Source: Aureibacillus halotolerans (lineage in GTDB: Bacteria; Bacillota; Bacilli; Bacillales; DSM-28697). Taken from it: DNA of 64,000 nucleotides. Each line of letters begins with the position of its first letter. Positions within the stretch are counted from its first letter, which is position 1. The stretch lies in the NCBI RefSeq assembly GCF_004363045.1, contig NZ_SNYJ01000010.1, positions 1 through 64,000 on the forward strand. The letters run 5' to 3'. Shown here piece after piece: positions 24,552-34,702 of this stretch. The position numbers were made by a program, and so were the translations under genes. A model generated the notes under the pieces. The model searched no databases. It worked only from the letters and a program-made list of their open reading frames with translations, and was not told the origin of the DNA.

Positions 24552-26337
24552 TCGGCTGGCATCTAGCCGTGGGATGACACTATTGGAGGTGCTCGTTGGC
24601 ATGGCCATCGCCGGCGTGGTTTCTCTCATCGCGTACAACCTTTTATCTACGAGTCTTGTCTTCTCTGAAAATGAAAAAGCTGGTTCAAGTTTGCGATTGA
24701 ATCAAGAATCTGGATTGGAGCAGCTGCGGCAGGATGTGCAAGGAGCATCGTCCCTTTCGTTTCAAAAGGATGTGCTTCGCCTTTCCTTCGCAAATGGAAA
24801 AACACGGACGTACACCCTCGACGGAACAGTCATCATCGCCTCAACGGCTGGATCTGAGAGCGTTGTGATGGACGGTGTCGAGGCAATGGCCTTTGAGGAG
24901 CCAGGGGTAGTGAAGATTCGCCTCCTTCGGCAAGATCTACCTATCCTACTCACTGATCGTACGTTTACTGCGAAAACAGGCGCTCCTCCAAAACCTGAAG
25001 AGCCCGTGGAGCCTGACCCACCTGGAGAGCCTGAAGAGCCAGGGGGACCAAATCCTCCTATTGAACCAGAACCGCCAGAGAATGACACATTTTGTGAAAA
25101 TGAGGCATTGAAGCAAAACGACCCACTCATCCCATCTCCTGACGCCATGGAAGCTTTTGTTGTTTGCTTGCCAGGTGAACAAAGCATTATCCCATCAGGG
25201 GCGTCATGTAGCAGGGATGGAACGTTGTCACTTGGTTACCAGCAATCCACCACTGTCTCGGCAGGAAATGTGCGTGTCAAAGCACTTAACATTGGACAAG
25301 AGGCTCACCTAAACATCGTAAATGGGCAGCTGCTCGTCGAAAAAGATTTGAATACGAATTACAGATCAAGGCTGACAACTAGCAGTGGCGTATATACTGG
25401 GGGTTCGGTCACCGTTAGCAATGAAAACATCGTCAGCACCGGACCATGGAAAATAGGTGGCGGCTTACATCATCGCTTCGCTGCAAAAGTGACCGTAAAC
25501 GGGCCTCTGATTGTTGAAGGGGCAACAGTTCTGGATGAAAGCACGAAAACAAACATTCAAGGAACCTTGATCATCAACGGATCTTTAACGATGAAATCCG
25601 GCTCTTCCCTCATTGCAAAAGGCAGTATTGCCAGTGGCACTGTGGTTCTTCCTGAAAACGGACAATCTGCATTGTTCCAAACAGGCGGTTGTTGGTTAGT
25701 GCGAGGCAATGCAAATGTCGGGCACGACCGGAACATTCAGGCGACAAAATCAATGAAAGTGGAAGGGACGCTTACCTTGCCTGTGGCTGCAAAGCTTTCC
25801 GTGCTAGGAAACCTTCTTGTTGAAGGCGATCTCGTCACTTTGCACCAGAGTACTTTATCTGTCGGCGAGGAGCTGCATGTCAGGAAGGATGGGCATTTGG
25901 GCAACTCCACCGTAACGACCGTCGAAAAGAAGGCTATGTTTGACGGTCATGTAACGGCTGATTTTAATGCCAACCTCAATGTGAAAGAAACGCTGCACAT
26001 CAAGGGACATACGACGTTCAAAGGCAATCAAGTGCACTTAACGGTTGGTCATGATCTTTTGAATGAAGGAACCTTTACAAACAAATATGCCTCCCGCGTG
26101 CATATTGGCGGTCGGTTCATTGTTCGCAGTAATTATCTCCTTCCACAAGAAGGACGAACTGTCATAGGTAAGGACGCTTACATCCAAGGCTCGATTACTT
26201 CAGAATATCAGCCTTCAATGGTCGTTCATGGCACGCTGTACTATAAAGGCACCATCCCTTCCCCACCAACCGGCATCCAAGCTAGCCAGGTAGTTCATCA
26301 ACCTGACCTTGATGTCACGCCAATGTTTGGGGAATAA
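24544..26337 (+). CDS. Large modular prepilin: PilW-like N-terminus, Pro-rich linker, beta-repeat domain
   Basis: 597 residues. Leader MINRLASSRG and MTLLEVLVGMAIAGVVSLIA (Glu5 present) begin a PilW/GspJ-like pilin module to about 140. A linker of PEEP/PPGEPEEPGGP type (about 144-177) leads into a long domain (about 180-590) of repeating short strands with V/I-x-G-x-L and G-N/D-L-x-V-E-G patterns, reminiscent of polymer-forming (bactofilin-like) beta-solenoids. Paired Cys occur at C184/C207/C220 and C376. This looks like a minor pilin that carries a large module to the pilus tip. The exact fold is inference. A terminator follows. Confidence 0.82.
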   Translation: MINRLASSRGMTLLEVLVGMAIAGVVSLIAYNLLSTSLVFSENEKAGSSLRLNQESGLEQLRQDVQGASSLSFQKDVLRLSFANGKTRTYTLDGTVIIASTAGSESVVMDGVEAMAFEEPGVVKIRLLRQDLPILLTDRTFTAKTGAPPKPEEPVEPDPPGEPEEPGGPNPPIEPEPPENDTFCENEALKQNDPLIPSPDAMEAFVVCLPGEQSIIPSGASCSRDGTLSLGYQQSTTVSAGNVRVKALNIGQEAHLNIVNGQLLVEKDLNTNYRSRLTTSSGVYTGGSVTVSNENIVSTGPWKIGGGLHHRFAAKVTVNGPLIVEGATVLDESTKTNIQGTLIINGSLTMKSGSSLIAKGSIASGTVVLPENGQSALFQTGGCWLVRGNANVGHDRNIQATKSMKVEGTLTLPVAAKLSVLGNLLVEGDLVTLHQSTLSVGEELHVRKDGHLGNSTVTTVEKKAMFDGHVTADFNANLNVKETLHIKGHTTFKGNQVHLTVGHDLLNEGTFTNKYASRVHIGGRFIVRSNYLLPQEGRTVIGKDAYIQGSITSEYQPSMVVHGTLYYKGTIPSPPTGIQASQVVHQPDLDVTPMFGE

Positions 26338-26345
26338 GCACAAAA

Positions 26346-26390
26346 AAAAGCTTCTTCGTACGTGAACGCTCTACGTACGAGGAAGCTTTT
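26346..26390. terminator. Bidirectional terminator after the minor-pilin operon
   Basis: AAAAGCTTCTTCGTACG and CGTACGAGGAAGCTTTT form a long stem between two convergent genes, with A- and T-rich flanks. Confidence 0.9.
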
Positions 26391-26391
26391 A

Positions 26392-27207
26392 TTATCGTAA
26401 TTTCTCTATGACATGCTTAATGGACCGACAGCCTTCCCACATATCTCCAGGCTCGGCGTTGATCACAATGAGTGGTGCCTCGTTCTCTATGGCATGAAGC
26501 ATGGCCTTCAGTTCTGACGCATTGATCGTACCATCCTCGTGGTAAGGAGGTTTCACGTGGAACGAATGGGCATGAGAAGAGCCATAGGATACACCTGCGA
26601 GTCGCTCCTCTGCCGATAGGTTGCCAAAGTCAACGATCGTACGAGGCTCACCATCAAGCTTCTCCACGATACTCTCCCAATGAGCAACGGTGTCGGTAAG
26701 CTGCTTAAAGTTTTCGGTCACAACCTTTACGCCTCGCTCAGCTCCATACTCCGACAACTGACGCAAGCCAGCGATACTTCGCGCTTGTGTCTCCGCAGTA
26801 GCAGGCTGCTCTCCCGCAACAACTCGAACAGCTGTCGCTCCTACAATAGAGGCAACATCAATCCACCTCGCAATCAACTCAATATCCGCCTCTCGCCTTT
26901 TGGCATCGGGAGTGGCTAGATCGCCATAGTCCACAAGAATGGTATGCAGGTCCAATCCTGCTGTTTCAATTGCCAACTTTAGCTTTAACAGATAGGTCTC
27001 TGACGTATCAGGAATATGAAAGTGACATATTTCCAAAACACCGTATCCTTCTCTCGCCAAGTGTGCCGGGAGCTCAAGCAGTGTCACCTCTTCCTCCTGC
27101 GGCTCAACCTTCACGTCATGGGACTGACTTTCTTCGTTCCATACCGTCCATCGCAAAGGTCCTAAGCAACGATGGAGACTCCACGTACTGATGCCGAATA
27201 ACGTCAT
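26392..27207 (-). CDS. Sugar phosphate isomerase/epimerase-like TIM barrel
   Basis: 271 residues of the xylose-isomerase-like (AP endonuclease 2) superfamily: GISTWSLHR at the start, LEICHFHIPD, VRVVAGE near 135, a metal-site segment VVTENFKQLTDT near 162 and IVDFGNLS near 190, then HVKPPY and VINAEPGD. The metal ligands are broadly as in the family. Substrate unknown; it stands alone downstream of uppP on the same strand. Confidence 0.8.
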   Translation of the reverse strand: MTLFGISTWSLHRCLGPLRWTVWNEESQSHDVKVEPQEEEVTLLELPAHLAREGYGVLEICHFHIPDTSETYLLKLKLAIETAGLDLHTILVDYGDLATPDAKRREADIELIARWIDVASIVGATAVRVVAGEQPATAETQARSIAGLRQLSEYGAERGVKVVTENFKQLTDTVAHWESIVEKLDGEPRTIVDFGNLSAEERLAGVSYGSSHAHSFHVKPPYHEDGTINASELKAMLHAIENEAPLIVINAEPGDMWEGCRSIKHVIEKLR

Positions 27208-27256
27208 GCGATCAATTCCCCTCTCTTTTCCATTACTACCCTTATACTACCAAGGA

Positions 27257-28090
27257 TTAAAGATAGATGACGAGGAATATGATTGTCGCAAGTACGATTC
27301 GGTAAATGGCAAATGGCACTAGTTTGATGCGATTAATTAGCTTCAAGAAAAATTTGATCGAGACGAGCGCGACAATAAAGGCCGCGATAAACCCAACAAT
27401 AAAAAACGGCATCACTTCTGGGGTAAAGTACTCCCAGTTTTTAATCAATGAAAGCAAACTTGCACCACACATTATAGGGACTGCCATAATAAAGGTGAAA
27501 TCCGCAGCCGCGCGATGACTGAGACCAAGAAGCACCCCGCCAGATATCGTTGAACCTGATCGCGAAAACCCAGGCCAAAGTGCCATACATTGAATTAAAC
27601 CAATGGTTAGCGCTTGGCGATACGTAATGCCATCCACAGAATCTATCGGCGGATGCTTCGGACCAAAACGGTCTGCCGCAATCATCAGGATCGCCCCAAG
27701 CACAAGTCCAATAAGCACCGTCTCGGTTGAAAACAAATACTCGTCAATGTAATCCTCGAACAAGAGACCGAGCACACCAGCTGGAATCAAGCCTACAATC
27801 ACATGCGTTAATTTCAGTCGTTTCGCCGGGTTCGGGTTGTCCCGTTTCACATGCCCGATATGCAGTAGCTCCAGAAAACGCCGCCAAAAAATAATGACAA
27901 CGGCCAGGATGGATCCTAATTGAATCACAACCTTAAAGGTGTTGGCCACCGGCTCTGTTAGAAACACTTTTGATTTCAACCATAGGTCGTCCACGATAAT
28001 CATGTGACCTGTGGAGGAAACGGGAGCGAACTCGGTTAACCCTTCTACAACCCCTAATATAATGGCCTTAAGCAGCGTTAGCATGTCCAT
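27257..28090 (-). CDS. uppP: Undecaprenyl-diphosphatase UppP (BacA)
   Basis: 277 residues, about eight membrane helices. Both family motifs are intact: EGLTEFAPVSSTGH near residues 16-29 and PGFSRSGSTIS near 171-181. The enzyme recycles undecaprenyl diphosphate to the monophosphate lipid carrier for cell-wall synthesis and gives some bacitracin tolerance. Gene alone, with divergent SLH-phosphoesterase gene upstream. Confidence 0.96.
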   Translation of the reverse strand: MDMLTLLKAIILGVVEGLTEFAPVSSTGHMIIVDDLWLKSKVFLTEPVANTFKVVIQLGSILAVVIIFWRRFLELLHIGHVKRDNPNPAKRLKLTHVIVGLIPAGVLGLLFEDYIDEYLFSTETVLIGLVLGAILMIAADRFGPKHPPIDSVDGITYRQALTIGLIQCMALWPGFSRSGSTISGGVLLGLSHRAAADFTFIMAVPIMCGASLLSLIKNWEYFTPEVMPFFIVGFIAAFIVALVSIKFFLKLINRIKLVPFAIYRIVLATIIFLVIYL

Positions 28091-28500
28091 GCGTCTTATA
28101 TCCTCCTCTATCGTTCACTTACTTATGTACAGCTTGTTTACTTCAATTTATACGATCAATTCTGCGCAATCAAGAGGCTTATGAAGAAATTAAATGTGAC
28201 CGCGAAGGGAAGTCCGCAGCTTACGGCTCGTCCACGACGGTGAAGCACTTGGTGACTTCCATTCGTCAGATCGTCCTCTTGAACACTTCGTAAGCGTCCT
28301 TCAACGCACGTCCGTTCCATCATATATAAAGTCGCTGCAGAAGTCTCTCCATCTTTAGGCGGATTCAGCGTCGTCATCGAAAACGAGATTTCCTTCTGCT
28401 ATGATGAGCACCGAAAAAGGAGATGCAACAAGGATTCTATTCATCGTATGATTCATTAGCCCCAGCCATTCCCTCTATTCCACTCTATCTTCATGATTTT
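28091..28500. other. Intergenic region upstream of uppP and the large surface protein
   Basis: I see no supported gene. A minus-strand frame at 28156-28377 (73 codons) has no ribosome site and no recognisable product. The right end holds the regulatory array of the surface phosphoesterase gene. Confidence 0.4.
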
Positions 28501-28539
28501 GTAACAAACCGTTTATACTCCGCTTACAATTACTTTATA
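28501..28539 (+). promoter_or_regulatory. PhoP-box-like array before the surface metallophosphoesterase gene
   Basis: Four hexamers at exact 11-bp period: GTAACA (28501), TTTATA (28512), CTTACA (28523), TTTATA (28534). Each matches the Bacillus PhoP half-site TT(A/T/C)ACA at five of six positions. The array ends 36 bp before the start codon. A similar array precedes the other SLH phosphoesterase gene in this window. Confidence 0.6.
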
Positions 28540-28574
28540 AGATAAACGTATTACAGTACAAAAGGAGATTATGC

Positions 28575-31500
28575 ATGCCAACATTTAATCATCGAAAATG
28601 GCCCTCTGCTGCCCTTGCCGGAATGCTTGTCATTTCAGGAACGCTTTCTTATCCACTTTCGCCAACAGTTCATGCAAACGACACCACAACTGAAACCAAC
28701 ACCAGCGTACAAACAGAGGTGGAACAGAGCCCATTCCAGCATACGCCACCCACCACTATTCTAGCGAATGAAGAGACGACGATTTCTGCTTCCATCTCTT
28801 CTGAACAGCTTGAGAACATCGTCTTATTGTACAAAACAGCAACGAATACAATCAATCAAAAGATGATGGAAGACCAAGGGAATGGAACGTACAAAACGAC
28901 GTTCACACCTGAAGAACTCCAAGACATCGATACGCTGTTCTATTCAATTGAAGCCATGTCATCCGAGAGCGCCTACCGGTTTCCAACAGCTGCTGATAGC
29001 TGGCATGAAGTCCCTGTCACTCCAGCCAATAATGAGGAAGAAAGTTCCGCACCACCAGTAGAAGAAGACACTGCGGAGCAACCGAAACCAGATACCGATA
29101 ACAGCACACCTGTGGAAGACGCGCTTAATGAAGATGAAGCGGATCTCGAGTCTCAACCTCCCTTTTACATAACAGAGCTACTTCCAAATTCAGAAAATGT
29201 GAATGGTTCTGATGGATATGAATTTATTGAGATCGCCAACAATCAGTCAGAGAGCGTCGACTTTTCCGGCTTCACTCTACACTACAACTACCCAGAAGAT
29301 AAGCCGTCTCAGAACTGGTCATTAACGCAAAATGCGATGATTGCGCCAGGAGAAACCATCGTCATATGGATTAAAAACAGCGGAAATCAAGATTTAACGA
29401 ATGCTGATTTTAATGGGCATTATGGGACAGACCTTTCAGACGCTCAGTTGTTCCAAATTGAAGCAGACGGTATGGCGAACGCTGCCGAACGTGAGCTTTC
29501 GATTGAAAACGCAGCGGGCGATGTCCTCGTATCGGCCAGTTACATTGACGGTGATGCTGATGAGGCAGGCAAAAGTATCGTCTACCATTATCCGAACTCA
29601 GGCACTGTAATGACGAAAGTGGGCCCTGGTGACTCTACACCTGGAGTACTCCAAAATAATCAAGTCCCGTCAACACGTGTGGCGCCAATTGACAACGAGA
29701 ATGCTTCAATGACCATTGAGCATAATGCTCCTAGCTCACTCGCCTATGATCAGGCGACTTTAGAAGCAATGGTTCAAGGCGCAGATCGTGTACAGATCGT
29801 TGTTACAACAGAACACTCCACGCACACGATGGCGATGGAAAATACAGACGGAGCCAACCACTATGGGGCGACATTGCCGATGGAATGGCTCTGGACTGGG
29901 AAACTCTCTTATAAAATCCAAGCCATAAAAAGAAACACGACCGAATCAACAGAAGACTTTTCCGTCGACGTAAGCCTGCCAGACGTTGATGTGCAATCAC
30001 TCTCCCCCTTCCTTATTACCGAGGTGGTGCCTGATTCAGCAAATGTCAGCGGGGCCGATGGGTATGAATACATCGAGGTATACAATACAACAGACACCGA
30101 CCTTCCCTTTACGAACTATCGCCTGCAGTACCGATATCCAAACAATGGTCCCGCTTCAGACTTGATGTGGGATGCAGAGGAAGAAAACATCATCATTCCC
30201 TCTGGCGAAGCAGTCGTGTTTTGGATTAAAAATGGCCATAACCAAGAAACGACAGCGGACGAGTTCAACAGCAATTACGGCAGCTCATTAACACTTGGTG
30301 AAAATCTGTTCACCATTGAATCTGGCGGTATGGCCAACAGTGGTGCACGAGGACTTGTCGTCGCCACCAAATCTGGGCTAGAGCTCAATCAAGCCTTTTA
30401 TAATGATACGGATCATGACGATACAGCTGCCAACAAAGGCATACTTTTCATGTATCCATTTGGTGATAGCATTCAGCAACAAAAAATGTCAGCAGGAGAG
30501 GAAGACGCCTCGCCTGGAGAGGTTCTTCCTGGTCAAGTGCCTGGGACGAATAAGACATGGCTACAGGATAACGAAGAGCCAACCATTCAAGACCAAACGA
30601 GTCAGGAGACATTAACCGAGCCAGCGGATCTTATCATCAAAGCCACCGTCGAGGACAACCAAATGGTCGAAAAGGTGACCCTCGTCTATTCAACGTCGGG
30701 GCCAGAGGATGTACAATCGATCACACTTCGCCATAGTGGCGAGCCAAACATTTACACACACACAATCCCTGCCGCTGTGATGATTGGCGCAGAAAAATTC
30801 ACGTATTCGATTGAAGCAACGGATGGGACGAACACCTTTCGAACAAACGAGAAAACCATTTCTGTAGAAGGCACAACCCCAACGCAAGACGTTCGCCTTA
30901 ATTTGGAAAACAATGCGTTTGTACGGGGCGAAACCTTAATCAAAGGAGCTGCCAACGGCGCGTCTGCAAATGACGTCACCCTTGCAATCGACGGGACACC
31001 AATCACTACAGAAACGTTCGCAGCACTTGAAAAGGAAGCCTATTTGTCTTTTGATATTAAAAACACGAACATGTACTTTAAAAATGCGGTCACCTTTGAC
31101 AATAAAGACATTCTTTACACGTTTTCCGATTCCGTTAATGCGTACGAAAACCTGCTTGTGCCCATTGACCCTTCGCTTTTTCAAAGTGGAATGAATGACA
31201 AGCTATCGATTAAGGCCGGAAACAAAGAAACGCCTTTTGAGGACGTGGTTGAAGAAAACCGCGATGATTTTCTCGTCCGTAACATTCGTTTAATTCTGTC
31301 CAGTGGAGAGACATTCAGAGATCCGACCTACGGCGAGCCACAAGAAGACATCAGTGTTGGTGATGGGGCCACGGCTATTCAGTCTGTCGATCTTAGTTTC
31401 GACATTCCTTCCGAACACTTTGCCGCAAAAGCCTACAAGTGGGACACAGCCAACGTCGCGGATGGCGAGCATAAAATCACTGTTTCACATGGAACGAACG

Positions 31501-34500
31501 CGTCTGAGGTGACAGTGATCGTCGATAACACAGCGCCTTCCATCACCCCTACTCTCGGAACAGAGGCGTATAAAGGCAGCTTTGTTATCGATGCGACGAT
31601 TGAAGATTCCGGCTCACAGGTAGCTGAAAAAACCGTGACACTGGATGGCGAGACGATCAATTTGCCTTACGATACCTCCTCGGCAGTACTGACGCCAGGG
31701 GAACACACGCTTGCGATTACCGCCACAGATCATGCCGGGAATACTGCTGAAAAAACAACCACCTTTACGACAGTGGCTGAACATCCAGACCAGCCTTTGT
31801 CCTTCTCACCTGAGGATGGGGCAACGAATGTTCAGCCTGGCACGCCACTGAACATCACAGTGACTGACCCGACTGGGGACGAACTCGATGTCCAGTTTTT
31901 TGAAGGGCGCACTCATGATGCGTTCTCTGACACCATTCAGTTTTCAAAAGGAGCCACAGCCACGGAGCCACCAACGACAATGACACCTTCTGAACAGGAG
32001 GCGATGAGCAGCGATGACATTGCCTTATTGTCTGAAGTAGACGGCAAAATGCTCGTTTCTGATACGACTGGTACGTTCCCTTATCACCGGTTTGATATTA
32101 CGCTTGAAAAACCGCTTGCCCAAACGGATACGGTGGAAGCGGTCTGGGATGGGGCAACGTTAAAAGGCAGAAAAGTAACGATGTACGCCTGGAACCCATC
32201 GACAGAACGATGGATTCACCTGAAAGAGCATGTGGCCGACAGCACTAAGCTTTTTCAATTAAAAGCTGAAGTTGGCCGCGAGTTTGTTGCGAACAATACG
32301 ATCCAACTCATGGTGCAGGACGAAATTCCGACCCCTGCTGACTATGACTATACTTTCGTTTGGATGAGTGATACACAGTACTACTCTGAGTCATATCCAT
32401 ACATCTATGAGAGTCAGGTAGAGTGGATTCGAGACAACAAGGAAGCAATGGACATCCGCTATGTGTTCCACACCGGCGATATCGTCGATGAAGTTGACCA
32501 ACCCTACCAATGGGACGTTGCTGACAAAAGCATGAGCGTTCTTGAAGAAGCAGACATTCCTTACGGCGTGCTTGCCGGCAATCATGACGTTGGCCAGCGC
32601 AACAATGATTACACGATCTATAGCTCCTATTTTGGCAAAGATCGCTTTGAGGATCAGCACACTTATGGGGGATCATACAAAGACAACCGTGGGCATTATG
32701 ATTTGATTTCCGCAGAAGGCAATGACTTCATCATGATGTATATGGGTTGGGGTGTTGATGAGGAAGGCATGGACTGGATGAACGAGGTGTTAGCACGTTA
32801 TCCAAACCGCACCGCCATCTTGAATTTCCATGAGTACTTGCTTGTGTCTGGCAATCGCAGTGGGATTGGCGATGACATTTTCGAAGCGGTCGTCAAGCCA
32901 AACCCGAATGTCGTTGCGGTTTTATCAGGGCATTATCATGACAGCGAAACACTTGTTGACGCGATTGATGATGATGGAGATGGAGAGCCTGATCGCCGCG
33001 TCTACCAAATGCTCGCCGATTATCAAGGCGGTCCTGAAGGTGGCCAAGGCTACATGCGTTTGCTTCATATCGATAAGGAAACGAATCAAATTTATGTCAA
33101 CACGTACTCGCCTTACATGGATGATTACAACTTTTACGACACAGATGAACACGGCACTAAAGACGAATTTAAGATTGAAATGGATTTGCAGCCACAGGAT
33201 AAACGCGTTGCAACGGATAGCTTTGCCGTGAACATTTACAGCACAGAGGCGATTGACGACGTTCAAGAAGTGGCAAGTGGAACCTCTGCGGAAGCAGCAT
33301 GGGACACTAAAGCTGGAACGACCTACAGCTGGTACGCCACGTTGCAGGACGACTTCGGAGGTTCAACGCGCTCTGAGCTCATGACCTTCACGACCGCAGG
33401 AACTGGAACGCCTCCTGAGGACGATGACGAGGATGACCAAGGAGACGACGAGGACAACCAGCAAGATAACGAAAATGATGAAAACGACGACGATAAGGAT
33501 GAGGACAAGCAAGACAATGACGACGAGAACCAAGAATCCGGGTCCTCTAACGATTCCGAAGACGAGCAAAATGAAGGCTCATGGGTCGGTGACGAACTGC
33601 ACCTCAACGTGAATGCAGATGGAACTCTTGAATTGCCGTCTGACGCTTTCGCCGAAGCGAACGAAGCTGTCACCATCGTTCTTTCAGCGCAAGCAGACGG
33701 CGAGCAGCGTGTCGACATTGACCAAGAAGCTCTGCAAGACTTGCAAAACCTGCCCTCTTCCACCTGGACAACCGGTTCTGTGCAATTGACCATTCCACAG
33801 GAGGCTTGGGGAAATGCAGAGGGAGCCGCAACCCTTGTGATTCAAACGGAAAACGCAGCAGGAACAGCCATCGTTGAACCTATAGGATCAGCGGTCACTG
33901 TTGGACTAGAGATTGATGGCGAGCCCAATGCATGGAACGCACCGGTGACATTGGAGCTTTCACACAGCCTTACGCCACAGCAGCAAAAGTTGGCTGGTGT
34001 CTATCGGATGAGTGGCACAGAACAAACCTACCTGAACGGAAAGATTAATGATCAACCTGCTACAGCAACGGTTGATCAAGATGGGACGTATGGGTTGGCG
34101 CTTTATCACGCCCCATTTGAAGACATTACGTCGCATTGGTCAAGAGACGCCGTCCGTCATGTCGCTGCCAAGCATATTGCAAAAGGCATCCAAGCCAATG
34201 CCTTTGTGCCAGAAAATAACCTAACACGTGCGGACATGGCCCTCTTCATCGGCCGAATGCTCGATGTGAACTCAGACACAGACACATCGATCTCGTTTGC
34301 CGATGTGCCGAACGATCATTATGCAGCTGGCGCCATTCAGGCGATGGCCAATGCTTCAATTGTGGAAGGCTATAACGGGCAGTTCCGCCCTGATGACGTC
34401 ATTACCCGCGAAGAAGCCGTCGTCATGATCGTCCGTGCCCTTGAGCTTCAAGGCGACACGTGGGACGCTGGACCACCTGCTTCCTTTACAGACAGCGCAT

Positions 34501-34649
34501 CTGTATCTGGGTGGGCAAAGGACGCTGTCACACAGGCCTCCTCCCTCCGTCTGATCCAAGGCAAAGGGGCCGGTTCCTTCGCCCCAGGAGCAACGCTAAC
34601 GCGAGCGGAAATGGCCACAATGCTTTCGACATGGCTCAGCAATCAATAA
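28575..34649 (+). CDS. S-layer-anchored multidomain metallophosphoesterase with lamin-tail domains
   Basis: 2024 residues, secreted. Signal peptide to about residue 35 (cleavage near VHA/ND). Two lamin-tail (LTD) domains lie at about 196-330 and 477-610 (both with ITE..PxSxNV.G.DGYE(F/Y)IE). Ig-like regions follow to about 1250. A calcineurin-type metallophosphoesterase spans about 1253-1530 with WMSDTQ, HTGDIVD, GNHD and SGHYHD. An acidic linker (about 1614-1665) and an SLH triplet (about 1847-2024) end the protein. It should be bound to secondary wall polymer. LTD plus phosphoesterase suggests extracellular nucleic acid or phosphodiester breakdown. AAGGAGAT precedes the ATG. Confidence 0.9.
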   Translation: MPTFNHRKWPSAALAGMLVISGTLSYPLSPTVHANDTTTETNTSVQTEVEQSPFQHTPPTTILANEETTISASISSEQLENIVLLYKTATNTINQKMMEDQGNGTYKTTFTPEELQDIDTLFYSIEAMSSESAYRFPTAADSWHEVPVTPANNEEESSAPPVEEDTAEQPKPDTDNSTPVEDALNEDEADLESQPPFYITELLPNSENVNGSDGYEFIEIANNQSESVDFSGFTLHYNYPEDKPSQNWSLTQNAMIAPGETIVIWIKNSGNQDLTNADFNGHYGTDLSDAQLFQIEADGMANAAERELSIENAAGDVLVSASYIDGDADEAGKSIVYHYPNSGTVMTKVGPGDSTPGVLQNNQVPSTRVAPIDNENASMTIEHNAPSSLAYDQATLEAMVQGADRVQIVVTTEHSTHTMAMENTDGANHYGATLPMEWLWTGKLSYKIQAIKRNTTESTEDFSVDVSLPDVDVQSLSPFLITEVVPDSANVSGADGYEYIEVYNTTDTDLPFTNYRLQYRYPNNGPASDLMWDAEEENIIIPSGEAVVFWIKNGHNQETTADEFNSNYGSSLTLGENLFTIESGGMANSGARGLVVATKSGLELNQAFYNDTDHDDTAANKGILFMYPFGDSIQQQKMSAGEEDASPGEVLPGQVPGTNKTWLQDNEEPTIQDQTSQETLTEPADLIIKATVEDNQMVEKVTLVYSTSGPEDVQSITLRHSGEPNIYTHTIPAAVMIGAEKFTYSIEATDGTNTFRTNEKTISVEGTTPTQDVRLNLENNAFVRGETLIKGAANGASANDVTLAIDGTPITTETFAALEKEAYLSFDIKNTNMYFKNAVTFDNKDILYTFSDSVNAYENLLVPIDPSLFQSGMNDKLSIKAGNKETPFEDVVEENRDDFLVRNIRLILSSGETFRDPTYGEPQEDISVGDGATAIQSVDLSFDIPSEHFAAKAYKWDTANVADGEHKITVSHGTNASEVTVIVDNTAPSITPTLGTEAYKGSFVIDATIEDSGSQVAEKTVTLDGETINLPYDTSSAVLTPGEHTLAITATDHAGNTAEKTTTFTTVAEHPDQPLSFSPEDGATNVQPGTPLNITVTDPTGDELDVQFFEGRTHDAFSDTIQFSKGATATEPPTTMTPSEQEAMSSDDIALLSEVDGKMLVSDTTGTFPYHRFDITLEKPLAQTDTVEAVWDGATLKGRKVTMYAWNPSTERWIHLKEHVADSTKLFQLKAEVGREFVANNTIQLMVQDEIPTPADYDYTFVWMSDTQYYSESYPYIYESQVEWIRDNKEAMDIRYVFHTGDIVDEVDQPYQWDVADKSMSVLEEADIPYGVLAGNHDVGQRNNDYTIYSSYFGKDRFEDQHTYGGSYKDNRGHYDLISAEGNDFIMMYMGWGVDEEGMDWMNEVLARYPNRTAILNFHEYLLVSGNRSGIGDDIFEAVVKPNPNVVAVLSGHYHDSETLVDAIDDDGDGEPDRRVYQMLADYQGGPEGGQGYMRLLHIDKETNQIYVNTYSPYMDDYNFYDTDEHGTKDEFKIEMDLQPQDKRVATDSFAVNIYSTEAIDDVQEVASGTSAEAAWDTKAGTTYSWYATLQDDFGGSTRSELMTFTTAGTGTPPEDDDEDDQGDDEDNQQDNENDENDDDKDEDKQDNDDENQESGSSNDSEDEQNEGSWVGDELHLNVNADGTLELPSDAFAEANEAVTIVLSAQADGEQRVDIDQEALQDLQNLPSSTWTTGSVQLTIPQEAWGNAEGAATLVIQTENAAGTAIVEPIGSAVTVGLEIDGEPNAWNAPVTLELSHSLTPQQQKLAGVYRMSGTEQTYLNGKINDQPATATVDQDGTYGLALYHAPFEDITSHWSRDAVRHVAAKHIAKGIQANAFVPENNLTRADMALFIGRMLDVNSDTDTSISFADVPNDHYAAGAIQAMANASIVEGYNGQFRPDDVITREEAVVMIVRALELQGDTWDAGPPASFTDSASVSGWAKDAVTQASSLRLIQGKGAGSFAPGATLTRAEMATMLSTWLSNQ

Positions 34650-34666
34650 TAAATCTATGAAATACG

Positions 34667-34702
34667 CAAAGAACGTGCCCGAGGGTACGTTCTTTGTTTT
34701 TC
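34667..34702 (+). terminator. Terminator of the large surface protein gene
   Basis: CAAAGAACGT.CCC and GGGTACGTTCTTTG form a stem followed by TTTTTC, 17 bp after the stop codon. Confidence 0.85.

Noticed and set aside
28156-28377. Minus-strand 73-codon frame upstream of uppP
   Set aside because: No ribosome site, no recognisable composition; probably chance.
33323-33793. Minus-strand Ser-rich 156-codon frame
   Set aside because: It is the antisense of the acidic Asp/Glu linker of the large surface protein, which naturally yields long Ser/Val frames.
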